In this document: piece after piece, positions 8,251-17,157 of the stretch
How positions within the stretch are numbered: position 1 is the first letter of the stretch
Layout of the letters: each line of letters begins with the position of its first letter
Source: Celerinatantimonas yamalensis
GTDB taxonomy: Bacteria > Pseudomonadota > Gammaproteobacteria > Enterobacterales > Celerinatantimonadaceae
Direction of reading: 5' to 3'
Length of the DNA: 64,000 nucleotides
NCBI RefSeq assembly: GCF_046054155.1
Contig: NZ_JBEQCT010000001.1
Location: 62,001 to 126,000 of the forward strand
The notes under the pieces: generated by a model
Database searches by the model: none
What the model was told of the DNA's origin: nothing
The model's input: the letters and a program-made list of their open reading frames with translations, nothing else
Made by a program: the position numbers and the translations under genes

Positions 8251-9132
8251 ATGATGAAAAAGATAACAACCGTACTGTCAGCAGCTATTTTAGCTGCATC
8301 TTTTAGCACAGCTGCATCTGCCAAAGATACATTGGCGATGGTGGTGTCGACTTTAAATAACCCTTTCTTTGTGAGTATGAAAGCAGGGGCACAAAAAGAA
8401 GCTAAAAAATTAGGCTATAACCTGATTGTCCTTGACTCACAGAATGATCCGAGTAAAGAGCTCTCTAATGTTGAAGATTTGACGGTTCGTGGGGTCAAAG
8501 TGTTGTTAATCAACCCAACTGACTCAGATGCTGTGGGTAACTCCATTCGCTTAGCAAACAAAGCCCATATCCCAGTCATTACGTTGGATCGTGGAGCTAA
8601 CCATGGTGAGGTAGTTAGTCATGTTGCTTCTAATAACGTTTTAGGTGGGCAGATGGCCGGCAACTTTATTGCTCATAAAGTTGGTCGAGGCGCTAAAGTC
8701 CTTGAATTACAGGGCATCCCAGGTACATCAGCCGCTCGCGAACGCGGTGAAGGATTTGCTCGTGCGGTGAAAGCTAATCAACTTGATGTGGTCGGGAGTC
8801 AACCTGCTGACTTTGATCGGACGAAAGGGCTCAATGTGATGGAGAATTTACTTGAAGCACATCCTAATGCCAAAGCCGTGTTTGCACAAAACGATGAAAT
8901 GGCCTTGGGCGCGCTGCGCGCGGTACGTGCTGCAGGTAAAAAATTAGTGATCGTTGGGTTTGATGGCACAAAAGATGGTATTGCAGCTGTTAAAAGTGGC
9001 TTAATGGCAGCAACTGTCGCCCAGCAACCTGAGTTAATTGGTAAGATAGGCGTGGATGTGGCGAAGAAAATTTTGGACGGTCAATCTGTTCCTAAAGATA
9101 TTCCTGTGCCATTAAAATTAATCACCAAGTAA
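8251..9132 (+). CDS. rbsB: Periplasmic D-ribose-binding protein
   Basis: RbsB delivers ribose to RbsAC and, in relatives, to the Trg chemoreceptor. The signal peptide is MKKITTVLSAAILAASFSTA ending ASA, and the mature protein begins KDTLAMVVSTLNNPFFVSMK. Further matches to E. coli RbsB are LDSQNDPSKELSN, INPTDSDAVGN, GTSAARERGEGF, ADFDRTKGLNVM, FAQNDEMALGALRA and VGFDGT. Three ATG codons in a row (8248, 8251, 8254) follow AAAGGT, and either of the last two is plausible. An earlier in-frame ATG at 8152 would place about 35 residues before the signal peptide and is rejected. Confidence 0.95.
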   Translation: MMKKITTVLSAAILAASFSTAASAKDTLAMVVSTLNNPFFVSMKAGAQKEAKKLGYNLIVLDSQNDPSKELSNVEDLTVRGVKVLLINPTDSDAVGNSIRLANKAHIPVITLDRGANHGEVVSHVASNNVLGGQMAGNFIAHKVGRGAKVLELQGIPGTSAARERGEGFARAVKANQLDVVGSQPADFDRTKGLNVMENLLEAHPNAKAVFAQNDEMALGALRAVRAAGKKLVIVGFDGTKDGIAAVKSGLMAATVAQQPELIGKIGVDVAKKILDGQSVPKDIPVPLKLITK

Positions 9133-9140
9133 GCTCTTTG

Positions 9141-9166
9141 GTCACTGGTGTATTTGCACCAGTGAC
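9141..9166 (+). terminator. Intercistronic hairpin after rbsB
   Basis: A perfect 10-bp stem (GTCACTGGTG / CACCAGTGAC) with a 6-nt loop lies eight bases after the rbsB stop and is followed by a short T-rich sequence. It probably stabilises the abundant rbsB message and partly attenuates rbsK-rbsR. Confidence 0.6.
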
Positions 9167-9209
9167 TTATCTGATAGGCGTTGAGTAACAGAAATAAGGT
9201 AGATCAGTC

Positions 9210-10133
9210 ATGAAACAGTTAGTTGTATTGGGGAGTGTGAATGCCGACCACGTATTGCATGTGGAGGATTTTCCCAAGCCAGGTGAAACTTGTCATGGGC
9301 ATCACTACCAAATTGTCGCCGGTGGCAAAGGAGCGAATCAAGCCGTTGCAGCCGCGCGCTTAGGCGGCAAAGTTAGTTTTATCGCTTGTGTCGGTGATGA
9401 TGCGATTGGTCAACAGATGGTGACTCAGTTTGTCCAAGATGGCATCGATACCTCGATGGTCATGATACAACCGAATCAGGCCACTGGCTTGGCGATGATC
9501 CAAGTGTCTAAATCAGGCGAGAATAGTATCTGTATCGCCGCTGAAGCCAATGCTCAGTTAACGGCTGAAAAAGTAACCCAATATTTACCTGCAATTGCCG
9601 ATGCTGATGCACTATTAATGCAACTTGAAACGCCGTTAGATGGCATATTAAGCGCGGCCAAAGCAGCGCAAAAAGCGGGCACTCAAGTGATTTTAAACCC
9701 AGCACCAGCCCAACCTTTAAGCGATGAGTTACTTGCATTGGTGGATATGATCACGCCCAATGAGACGGAAGCGCTGCAATTAACGGGTGTCCATGTTGTG
9801 GATAAAGCGAGTGCTGAGCAAGCCGCGAGCATACTGCATGCTAAAGGTGTTCATACAGTGATTATTACCATGGGTCGTAAAGGGGCATGGGTGAGTGAGC
9901 AAGGGCAAGGCTACTTAAGCCAAGGGTTTGTGGTCAAAGCTGTCGACACGACAGCCGCAGGCGATACCTTTAACGGTGCATTGATTACCGAGTTGTTAAA
10001 TGACCAAACGCTCGAACAAGCGCTGCGCTTTGCACATGGCGCTGCAGCTTTATCCGTCACTTGTTTTGGTGCACAAAGTTCTATACCGAGTCGCGCTCAG
10101 GTGAGCGAATTTTTAACTGAATCATCGTGTTAA
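9210..10133 (+). CDS. rbsK: Ribokinase
   Basis: RbsK phosphorylates ribose to ribose 5-phosphate in the cytoplasm. The 307-residue PfkB-family protein has both family signatures: the N-terminal GGKGANQAVAAARLG and the C-terminal DTTAAGDTFNGAL, whose aspartate (residue 252) is the catalytic base. The substrate tract NADHVLHVEDFPKPGET is typical of ribokinase rather than fructokinase. It is followed 22 bp later by rbsR. Confidence 0.95.
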   Translation: MKQLVVLGSVNADHVLHVEDFPKPGETCHGHHYQIVAGGKGANQAVAAARLGGKVSFIACVGDDAIGQQMVTQFVQDGIDTSMVMIQPNQATGLAMIQVSKSGENSICIAAEANAQLTAEKVTQYLPAIADADALLMQLETPLDGILSAAKAAQKAGTQVILNPAPAQPLSDELLALVDMITPNETEALQLTGVHVVDKASAEQAASILHAKGVHTVIITMGRKGAWVSEQGQGYLSQGFVVKAVDTTAAGDTFNGALITELLNDQTLEQALRFAHGAAALSVTCFGAQSSIPSRAQVSEFLTESSC

Positions 10134-10155
10134 TCAGCCATGAGGAATTCGACTT

Positions 10156-11181
10156 ATGGCAACCATGAAAGATGTGGCTCGCCGCGCTGGTGTGTCCACC
10201 TCAACGGTGAGTCATGTGCTAAATCAGACACGGTTTGTGAGTGATTCGATCGTCGAGCGAGTCAAAATTGCAACGCAAGAACTGCATTATTCACCATCAG
10301 CACTCGCGCGTAGCCTAAAAATAAATTCTACTCAAACGTTAGGGATGTTATTAACTACATCTTGCAATCCATTTTTTGCTGAAGTGCTTAAAGGGGTTGA
10401 AAGGCGCTGCTATGAGCGTGGTTATCACTTGATTTTGTGTAATACAGAAGGGGATTTGAAGCGCATGCAAGCGAACATTCAGATGTTGCTGCAACGACGC
10501 GTGGATGGTTTGTTATTGATGTGTGGCGAGTTGGATACCCCATCATTAGAACCCTTTAATGGTGGTCAATTAGCCGTCCCCTCAGTAGTGATGGATTGGG
10601 GACCTGAGGCTCAATATAGCGATAAAATTCGAGATAATTCACTTCAAGGCGGCTATCTAGCCACCCATCATCTGATTACCCAAGGATTTACCCAGATTGG
10701 CTGCTTAACGGGCCCTTTAAATCGACATACGGCTTCTCGGCGGTTGGCCGGATTTCATCAAGCGATGCAACATGCGCAGTTGCCCGTTAACTCGCAGTGG
10801 ATCGCCAGTGGTTCATTTGATTGTAAAGGTGGGGAACAGGCCTTTATGACGCTGCATTCGCGAGGGATGCTCCCTGATGCGCTCTTTGTGTGTAATGATA
10901 TGATGGCGATGGGGGTCTTGCATCGCTGCGCTGAGCTGGGTATTCGGGTGCCCGAGCAGTTATCGATTATCGGCTATGATGATATCGAATTAGCGCAATA
11001 TTTAGTCCCTGCACTGACCACGATTCATCAACCCAAGTATCGTATGGGTCAGCAAGCTGTGGATCGTTTGATTGAACGAATTCAACATCCCGATATGCCC
11101 GCAACGATGATTGAACTGGAACCAACTTTGGTGCAACGAGACAGTATTAAACCTAAAGTGATGGCCTTTGATAAGACCTAA
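10156..11181 (+). CDS. rbsR: LacI-family repressor of the ribose operon
   Basis: The N-terminus MATMKDVARRAGVSTSTVSHVLNQ is the LacI/PurR helix-turn-helix and hinge, and the rest is a periplasmic-binding-protein-like ligand domain with CNDMMAMGVLHRCAELGIRVPEQLSIIGYDDIELAQY. As the last gene of rbsDACBKR it almost certainly represses that operon through the palindrome at 5168-5187 and responds to ribose. At 341 residues it is slightly longer than E. coli RbsR, through a short C-terminal tail after the usual LVQRDS end. Confidence 0.92.
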   Translation: MATMKDVARRAGVSTSTVSHVLNQTRFVSDSIVERVKIATQELHYSPSALARSLKINSTQTLGMLLTTSCNPFFAEVLKGVERRCYERGYHLILCNTEGDLKRMQANIQMLLQRRVDGLLLMCGELDTPSLEPFNGGQLAVPSVVMDWGPEAQYSDKIRDNSLQGGYLATHHLITQGFTQIGCLTGPLNRHTASRRLAGFHQAMQHAQLPVNSQWIASGSFDCKGGEQAFMTLHSRGMLPDALFVCNDMMAMGVLHRCAELGIRVPEQLSIIGYDDIELAQYLVPALTTIHQPKYRMGQQAVDRLIERIQHPDMPATMIELEPTLVQRDSIKPKVMAFDKT

Positions 11182-11203
11182 CTTGAGTGAGGATAAGTTG
11201 TCC

Positions 11204-11231
11204 AACTGAGCCAGCATGGGCTGGCTCAGTT
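11204..11231. terminator. Bidirectional terminator between rbsR and the TonB receptor
   Basis: AACTGAGCCAGC at 11204-11215 pairs perfectly with its complement at 11220-11231 across a 4-nt loop, between two convergent genes. T-rich sequence follows on the plus side. Confidence 0.75.
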
Positions 11232-11241
11232 AAGTTGTATA

Positions 11242-13350
11242 TTAGAATGTATAATTCAGATCGAACGTATAGGAGCGCCCTGGGGCAGGATAGCGCCCTA
11301 CTGGGCTGGTATCGATGCCGCGGAAATAGTAGTCACGATCAAATAAATTGTTGACCGACACATTGAGCTTGAGCGCACTGGTTTTGTCGTGATAGAGCTC
11401 TTTGCCTATATTCAGATTCCATACGGTATAGCTAGGAACCCTGCCTTTTGATCCGGCTGCATCTTCTTGTTTGGTATTGGCATCATCGGAGTAGGCGTGG
11501 CTAAAGTAGTAGCCTGAGACGGTGGTATCGTAACCTACAATGTTGTAGCTTGCATCCCAAGAGAGCTGATGTCTGGAGCTATCCGCGAGTTGATGACCTT
11601 TGTTCACGCCTTCTCGTAATGTGGCATCCAGATAGTTATAACTTAGCCCTACGCTGAGTTTTTGTAGTCTTTCTGGCGAGTAACGGCCACTCATTTCAAC
11701 GCCTTGGTGGCGAGTGCTGCCAATATTCTTAAAGGTTTGTGAGGCGCTTTCCCATTGCAGTTGATCTTTAAAGTTAATGCGATACAACGACACATTAAAC
11801 GAGTTTCGCTCATGGGTATAACGCGTGCCAACTTCATAATTCCATGATAGCTCACCCCCTTTGTTACCTTTTCCTCGAATCGATGAAATTTGTGGTGCAC
11901 GCAGTGATTTCTGTGCATCGGTATAAGTGACCCAATCATCGGTTAAGTTATAACTTACTGTTAATCCAGGCAGTAGCTCGTTGATAGTATTATTTTGAGA
12001 TTGGCTTTTGCCAATGTCATCAAAGTGCATATGCACTGATTCAAAGCGTAGTCCGGGGGTGATTTTCAAGCGATCATTCATCAGGCCAATTTGATTGCTA
12101 AGATACGTTGCATAAGCACGTGTGCGCAGATGCCAATTACGCGGAATAGTTGTTTCCCCACCATTGAGTGGCGTTTGGGTGAGTTGATAGCCGATCTCTT
12201 CATGAACATAGCGGGTGCCAATGATCAACTTTTGTGAAACGGATTGTTTGCTTCCCATATGAATTGCGATCTTAGGTTCAACGCCATAGACGGTAAATTC
12301 GCGCGGTGAGGTGCGAATATCCGTTGCGGCAACTCGTGGATCTGACCAAAATTGACTGGTTTGGTTATATCCCCATTTAAAGTTACGATCAGAGCGATGT
12401 CCAAAGGTGAGTAGTTCAAATTTTGCCCCGTTAGCTAACTGTAAATCATGGGTATACTTGGCGTGCCAGCGGGTTGAGCGGCCGCGATAGTGATCATAAG
12501 GACGTTGTGATTGGTGACGGTCTTGCTGATAAGCACTCGGTGATAAAGCCCCTGGCATTTCAGTGTCGGCTCGATAATGTTGTAAGAATGTTTGTAGTTC
12601 TTGGGTATCGCTGATTAACCAATCTGTTTTGATTTGATAGTTGTTCACAGCGGTATCTGAGTGTTTACGGAAACTGTCGCCTTTGACAACATTGCCTTCA
12701 AGCTGAATACCGAAGGTGTCAGTCAGCCAGCCCCCCGTGCGAAGATAGATGTTTTTCAGCGGTGTGTCACCCCCTTTAAATACGGTCAATCGAGTGTTGA
12801 TCTCGCTTTGCCAATCATTTGGAATCGGTTTGGTAATGAGGTTAATCACCCCGCCAACATTGTTCGGGCCATATTGCACTGCAGCGCCACCGCGAACGAT
12901 ATCAATGCGATCGATATTAGAAAGTGTTGCAGGAAAAACCGATTGCCCGGTATGACCATAAGGAGCGAGAGTCAACGGGACGCCGTCCATCAAAAATTGC
13001 GCGTAACCACTACGACTTGCTTTTAACCCGCGTACCGAAATATTGGGCAAAACGCCGGTACCCGTTTCGTCTTGAATTTTAATTCCGGGAACACTTTGTA
13101 GAGCGGTATCAATCGACTGCGACGCTGTGTCTTGAATTTGAGTGCGATTAAGCACCGTTCGACTGCCCGCATAATCTTTAACATCGCTCACCCTTGAGCG
13201 GTCAATCACACTAGCGGTTACGACGTATTTATCCAGTTTTTGCGGTGGCTTCGTTTGATTTTTAGCATGCGCCGATAAACTGAGTAGTAAGGCTGTAGTT
13301 AATGTTGAGTAACGCATCAGTCTCAAAGGCATGTCAGTCTGAGAAAGCAT
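11242..13350 (-). CDS. TonB-dependent outer-membrane receptor, FecA-like
   Basis: This 702-residue outer-membrane receptor has a hydrophobic leader (STLTTALLLSLSAHA), a TonB-box-like DKYVVTA, a plug domain (about residues 50-165, with NISVRGLKAS, FLMDGVPLTLAPYGH, IDIVRGGAAVQYGPNNVGGV) and a beta-barrel ending in YTFDLNYTF with a terminal phenylalanine. The plug motif DGVPLxxAPYG resembles the ferric-citrate receptor FecA of pseudomonads. No fecBCDE permease or fecIR regulator is adjacent. A Fur box 240 bp upstream implies iron repression. The ATG at 13350 follows AAGGA; the signal peptide may begin at a later in-frame ATG (residue 7 or 12). The ligand is inferred only at family level. Confidence 0.85.
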   Translation of the reverse strand: MLSQTDMPLRLMRYSTLTTALLLSLSAHAKNQTKPPQKLDKYVVTASVIDRSRVSDVKDYAGSRTVLNRTQIQDTASQSIDTALQSVPGIKIQDETGTGVLPNISVRGLKASRSGYAQFLMDGVPLTLAPYGHTGQSVFPATLSNIDRIDIVRGGAAVQYGPNNVGGVINLITKPIPNDWQSEINTRLTVFKGGDTPLKNIYLRTGGWLTDTFGIQLEGNVVKGDSFRKHSDTAVNNYQIKTDWLISDTQELQTFLQHYRADTEMPGALSPSAYQQDRHQSQRPYDHYRGRSTRWHAKYTHDLQLANGAKFELLTFGHRSDRNFKWGYNQTSQFWSDPRVAATDIRTSPREFTVYGVEPKIAIHMGSKQSVSQKLIIGTRYVHEEIGYQLTQTPLNGGETTIPRNWHLRTRAYATYLSNQIGLMNDRLKITPGLRFESVHMHFDDIGKSQSQNNTINELLPGLTVSYNLTDDWVTYTDAQKSLRAPQISSIRGKGNKGGELSWNYEVGTRYTHERNSFNVSLYRINFKDQLQWESASQTFKNIGSTRHQGVEMSGRYSPERLQKLSVGLSYNYLDATLREGVNKGHQLADSSRHQLSWDASYNIVGYDTTVSGYYFSHAYSDDANTKQEDAAGSKGRVPSYTVWNLNIGKELYHDKTSALKLNVSVNNLFDRDYYFRGIDTSPVGRYPAPGRSYTFDLNYTF

Positions 13351-13588
13351 GAATGGTTTTCCTTGTTACGTGTCAAAAAAAGTGAATGAGTGAAACAAAT
13401 AAATTGGCTTCGCTTAGTCTTGGGATTATTGAATGTCGTCCATGGTTAAAGACCGACCTTTTTATTTAATCGTGATGTTTGGACCAAAGGAGCCAACGAT
13501 TTCTATATCTGTCTGTGCTTGGATGAGGCACATTGACTGCGCAATTGAGTGAATGACGACAGATTTAAACAGAAGTGTTAATGAAAAC

Positions 13589-13607
13589 AAAAATGATTAT
13601 CATTTGC
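13589..13607 (-). promoter_or_regulatory. Fur box upstream of the TonB receptor
   Basis: AAAAATGATTATCATTTGC matches the 19-bp Fur consensus at 14 positions, including the full central ATGATnATCAT. It lies about 240 bp upstream of the receptor and 320 bp upstream of map, oriented in the shared promoter region of the divergent pair. Confidence 0.65.
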
Positions 13608-13930
13608 AATTATTATTCGTTAAATGATAGCGTCAAAGACAAAGACTGTTGGCTATTTGACGGTCTCTGAAGGCGAGAATTGCTGTTTTAGATGGAGTTA
13701 ATTTGATACATATTTTTTGCAAGTTGAACCGATTGAAAAGCAGTGGCAAGGATCATGGGGATGATTATAAATAATTTAAACCCTGTTAAATAAATGTATA
13801 ATACATTCAATAAATGCAATTAATCCTTCTTTTAATTGTAAGAGTGACCGGCTGTGGATGCGTTCAGAACAATCGATACCCGATCATCGAATGATTGCGT
13901 CAGCGAGCAAATAAGGAATGAGAGAAATTT

Positions 13931-14704
13931 ATGAAGCAACAAGTTGTGATAAAAACGGCAGAAGAGATTGAACGAATGCGCGAGTCGGGTCGCTTACTGG
14001 CGGGCGTATTTACGATGCTGGATGATTTTGTTAAGCCAGGTGTGACGACTATGGCGATCAATGATCGGGTGGAAGATTACATTGTTAATGAACTCAAATC
14101 TCGCCCGGCCAGCAAAGGACAGTATGACTATCCCTATGTACTGAATGCATCGGTCAATGAAGTGATCTGTCATGGTATGCCCAGTGAATATAGGCTCAAA
14201 GGGCGTGATATTGTGAACCTTGATATTACGCTTGAAAAAAATGGCTTAATTGCCGATTCCAGCAAGATGTATGTGATGCCGGATGCGTCGCCTATTGCGA
14301 AGCGGCTGACACAAAAAACGTACGAAGCATTATACAAAGGGATTGAGCAAGTTAAACCAGGTGCCACGTTAGGTGATATTGGTCATGCAATTCAATGGCA
14401 TGCCGAAGCGGCTGGTTACAGCGTGGTGCGCGAATACTGTGGTCATGGCGTGGGTCGTGAAATGCATGAAGAACCCCAGATCCTGCATTATGGTAAACAG
14501 GGAACTGGGATAAAGCTGCAACCGGGGATGATTTTTACCATTGAACCGATGATCAACCAAGGTGGCCCAAAATTGAAAACCAAAAAAGATGGTTGGACGG
14601 TCGTGACGCGCGATAAAAAGTTTTCCGCGCAGTGGGAACATACTATTTTAGTGACCCAGAATGGGTATGAGATATTAACGCTGCGTCCAGATGAGCAGCG
14701 TTAA
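13931..14704 (+). CDS. map: Methionine aminopeptidase, type I, stand-alone copy
   Basis: The enzyme removes the initiator methionine from nascent proteins. All five metal ligands are visible at D98, D109, H172, E205 and E236, with the substrate histidine at H81, one position off the E. coli numbering. Length (257) is normal for type Ia. In most gammaproteobacteria the housekeeping map gene lies next to rpsB or glnD. This copy is alone, between a TonB receptor and a DUF1127 gene, so it may be a second paralogue. A TATAAT at 13797-13802 is a possible -10 for it. Confidence 0.93.
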   Translation: MKQQVVIKTAEEIERMRESGRLLAGVFTMLDDFVKPGVTTMAINDRVEDYIVNELKSRPASKGQYDYPYVLNASVNEVICHGMPSEYRLKGRDIVNLDITLEKNGLIADSSKMYVMPDASPIAKRLTQKTYEALYKGIEQVKPGATLGDIGHAIQWHAEAAGYSVVREYCGHGVGREMHEEPQILHYGKQGTGIKLQPGMIFTIEPMINQGGPKLKTKKDGWTVVTRDKKFSAQWEHTILVTQNGYEILTLRPDEQR

Positions 14705-14713
14705 CGAAAAATA

Positions 14714-14980
14714 TCATTGTTTGCTTTGAGTACACCGCTGACTACTGTCAGCGGTTGTTTTAGGGGGCGCGTCAGCGTGATGAGCCTCTCGTTGCTGGGT
14801 GATTAAATTGGCTGGTGTTACCCCAATATCTTGACGTAATTGTGGTGATAACTTGGCCAGTTGCTGACATGTCCGTCGGCGCTGGCGGGCGATTTTGCGC
14901 TGTTCGCGCATGTGAATGAACAATTCATAAAGCTGCTTGATGGGATAGGCGTAGTTGAAATCTCGAATAATCGACATCAT
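14714..14980 (-). CDS. DUF1127-family small protein
   Basis: The 88-residue basic protein has the DUF1127 core, here QRRRTCQQLAKLSPQLRQDIGV, in which a run of arginines is followed by LxxLxxxxLxDIG. DUF1127 proteins are short, often stress-linked, and in alphaproteobacteria bind RNA or affect phosphate, carbon or motility traits. No function is established for this type. It has a longer N-terminus than the minimal forms and a polar tail. The double ATG follows AGGAGCC. It is divergent from a LysR gene across a 150-bp region holding a long near-palindrome, and its 3' end is close to map. Confidence 0.75.
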   Translation of the reverse strand: MMSIIRDFNYAYPIKQLYELFIHMREQRKIARQRRRTCQQLAKLSPQLRQDIGVTPANLITQQREAHHADAPPKTTADSSQRCTQSKQ

Positions 14981-15070
14981 CTGGCTCCTGGGTGATGGCC
15001 CTTTCTTGCAAAGGCTGAAATATTAGCTCGTTGGTGTCGCGACAGGGATTAGATTAGCGAGGTTGACATG

Positions 15071-15116
15071 TTTAGAAAAACTAAAAATAATGAATCTATT
15101 CTTTAGTGTTTCTAAA
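15071..15116. repeat. 46-bp near-perfect palindrome between the DUF1127 and LysR genes
   Basis: Arms at 15071-15089 and 15097-15116 (TTTAGAAA-A-ACTAAA-AATA and its complement) differ by one substitution and one extra base, with a 7-nt centre. It ends about 15 bp before the LysR start and is a good candidate for the operator of this divergent pair. Confidence 0.65.
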
Positions 15117-15131
15117 TAATGGTTGGTGATA

Positions 15132-16010
15132 ATGATGGACGACTTCCCCTTGCTCGAACTGGATCTGCTGCGCTCGTTTGTCGCAATTACTCAAACCGGT
15201 AGTTTTTCTAAAGCCTCTGAGCAGGTATTTCGCTCGCCTGGCGCCATCAGCATGCAGATCAAACGCCTTGAACAGCTGCTCGATCAGCAACTGTTTGAGC
15301 GCTCATCGCGTCAGGTTCGATTAACTGAGGCCGGAGAGCGGCTATTACAATATGCTCAGCAGTTGTTACAGCTTAATCAGCAGGCGGTAAATGCCTTTAG
15401 AGAGCCAGTTGTCGAGCAGCAAATCAATCTTGGCATCAGCTCTTGTATTGATTCACAATATTTATCAAAGGTACTCAGTCAGTGTGCTGAAACACACCCA
15501 CACTTGCAGATCCATGTGGTGGTCGCGACTAGTCAGGAGTTGATGCAGCGGTTAGAAGCAGGCACGCTCGATTTGGCCATGATTGTCTCTGGTAATATTG
15601 GCCTGGGTAGGCAAAGCGGGCGAGTTGTTTATAGCGAGTCGTTGGTGTGGGCGATGTGTAAAGAGGGACGAGCTTATCAAAAGACACCACTACCTTTGGC
15701 CTTAGATAGTCGTGGTTGTCTGTGGCGTGAGACGGCGCTGGCAGCACTTGATGAAACCTCATTCAATTACCGTGTGAGTTACAGTAGTGATCAGTCTGAA
15801 GGGGTTAAGGCGGCTGTCATGGCAGATCTAGCGATTGCGGCACTACCCAAAAGTATGCTGCGCGATGGTTTGGTTGAGGTTCCTGCAGTCGTTGGATTAC
15901 CGCCGCTGGATCAATACCAAGTGATTTTGCAAACTCAACCACACATATCCTCAGCTGTCTGCATGCTTAAAGACTACATTCGCGAGATTTTTCAAAGTAA
16001 TTGGGTTTAA
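15132..16010 (+). CDS. LysR-family transcriptional regulator
   Basis: Residues near the start (LELDLLRSFVAITQTGSFSKASEQVFRSPGAISMQIKRLEQLL) form a standard LysR winged helix-turn-helix, followed by a 200-residue ligand-binding domain. The pairing of a LysR gene with a divergent DUF1127 gene recurs in proteobacteria and suggests that this regulator controls its neighbour. The proposed start (ATG 15132 or 15135) follows GGTGAT; an upstream TTG adds only three residues. The effector is unknown. It also lies 300 bp upstream of the acetoin reductase on the same strand, but it does not look like the BudR/AlsR type. Confidence 0.85.
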   Translation: MMDDFPLLELDLLRSFVAITQTGSFSKASEQVFRSPGAISMQIKRLEQLLDQQLFERSSRQVRLTEAGERLLQYAQQLLQLNQQAVNAFREPVVEQQINLGISSCIDSQYLSKVLSQCAETHPHLQIHVVVATSQELMQRLEAGTLDLAMIVSGNIGLGRQSGRVVYSESLVWAMCKEGRAYQKTPLPLALDSRGCLWRETALAALDETSFNYRVSYSSDQSEGVKAAVMADLAIAALPKSMLRDGLVEVPAVVGLPPLDQYQVILQTQPHISSAVCMLKDYIREIFQSNWV

Positions 16011-16317
16011 GTTCACACTTGCCGATAGCATCACACTAATTTAAGCACATCTTCGACATTAGCCCTGTTTATTATTTGCTTATTCTGAAATACTGATTTG
16101 TCACTCAGTTCAGCGATTGAATCAGGATATTGGCGCAGATTTATCTCGAGCCTTTTGCGAAACAGCGCTAATTGCCATTCAAGTCCCTATTGATGGCTGA
16201 CGCTTTGGTGTTAGCTTGACGAAATATCACTCAATTTGATTCATTAATAGAGCATTGAACGATATCCGTACCTTCGTTCTGAACAGAATCATCCATAAAT
16301 CCATAGGAGAGATAGAT
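16011..16317 (+). other. Intergenic region before the acetoin reductase
   Basis: I see no gene here. AGGAGA at 16305-16310 is the ribosome binding site for the next gene. No clear operator was found. An in-frame GTG/ATG-like extension to 16255 has no ribosome binding site. Confidence 0.4.
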
Positions 16318-17097
16318 ATGGCTATTACAGGAAAAGTCGCATTAGTCACTGGGGCCGGTCAAGGAATTGGCCGCGGCATTGCACTGCGCTTAGCAAAAGA
16401 TGGCGCTGACATTGCCTTGGTCGATCTCAATGAAGATAACCTTAAAAAAGTTGCTGAAGAGGTCAAAGAATTAGGTCGTAAAGTGACCACTTTTAAAGCT
16501 GACGTCAGTGATCGCGCGCAGATCTATGCAGCGGTTGAACACGCTGAAACAGAGCTCGGCGGCTTTGACATCATGGTTAATAATGCGGGTATCTGTCAAG
16601 TTAATCCGTTGGCTGAGGTGACGCCAGAAGAAGTTGACAAAATCTTCAAAATTAATGTGCAAGGCACCTTGTGGGGAATTCAGGCAGCGGCCGCAAAATT
16701 GATCAAGTTGGGTCACAAAGGCAAGATTATCAATGCATCATCGATTGCCGGCCATAATGGCTTTGCCATGTTGGGCGTTTATTCGGCAACTAAATTTGCC
16801 GTGCGCGGGTTAACTCAAGCGGCAGCCGCGGAATATGCCAGTCAAGGCATCACCGTGAATGCATATTGCCCTGGAGTAGTGGGTACCAGCATGTGGGAAG
16901 AGATCGATCAACGCTTTGCTGATCTCACTGGTGCAGCGAAAGGTGAAACATATGATAAATATGTGAATGGGATTGCCCTTGGGCGTGCTGAAACACCTGA
17001 TGATGTTGCCGCTTTTGTTAGCTATCTTGCCGGGCCTGATTCGGACTATATGACCGGACAAGCACCATTAATAGATGGTGGTATGGTTTACCGTTAA
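16318..17097 (+). CDS. budC: Acetoin reductase / meso-2,3-butanediol dehydrogenase
   Basis: The enzyme interconverts acetoin (or diacetyl) and 2,3-butanediol with NADH in butanediol fermentation. The 259-residue short-chain dehydrogenase has the glycine motif TGAGQGIGRGIALRLAKDGA, NNAG, the catalytic serine in NASSIAGHNGF and YSATKFAVRGLTQAAA with the YxxxK pair, and the butanediol-specific tail SDYMTGQAPLIDGGMVYR. Similarity to Klebsiella BudC is high through the coenzyme and substrate regions. The ATG at 16318 has AGGAGA seven bases upstream. Acetolactate synthase and decarboxylase genes are not in the window. Confidence 0.9.
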   Translation: MAITGKVALVTGAGQGIGRGIALRLAKDGADIALVDLNEDNLKKVAEEVKELGRKVTTFKADVSDRAQIYAAVEHAETELGGFDIMVNNAGICQVNPLAEVTPEEVDKIFKINVQGTLWGIQAAAAKLIKLGHKGKIINASSIAGHNGFAMLGVYSATKFAVRGLTQAAAAEYASQGITVNAYCPGVVGTSMWEEIDQRFADLTGAAKGETYDKYVNGIALGRAETPDDVAAFVSYLAGPDSDYMTGQAPLIDGGMVYR

Positions 17098-17120
17098 GTT
17101 TAAGTATTTATTTTACGCTT

Positions 17121-17144
17121 AGGGCCCCCAAAGGGGCCTTTTTT
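17121..17144 (+). terminator. Rho-independent terminator after budC
   Basis: A GGCCCC/GGGGCC stem with a short CAAA loop is followed by six T residues at 17139-17144, between convergent genes. Confidence 0.85.
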
Positions 17145-17157
17145 AATCGGGGGTCAT

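Noticed and set aside
12661..13026. Plus-strand frames opposite the TonB receptor
   Set aside because: Antisense shadows of a clearly coding beta-barrel/plug gene.
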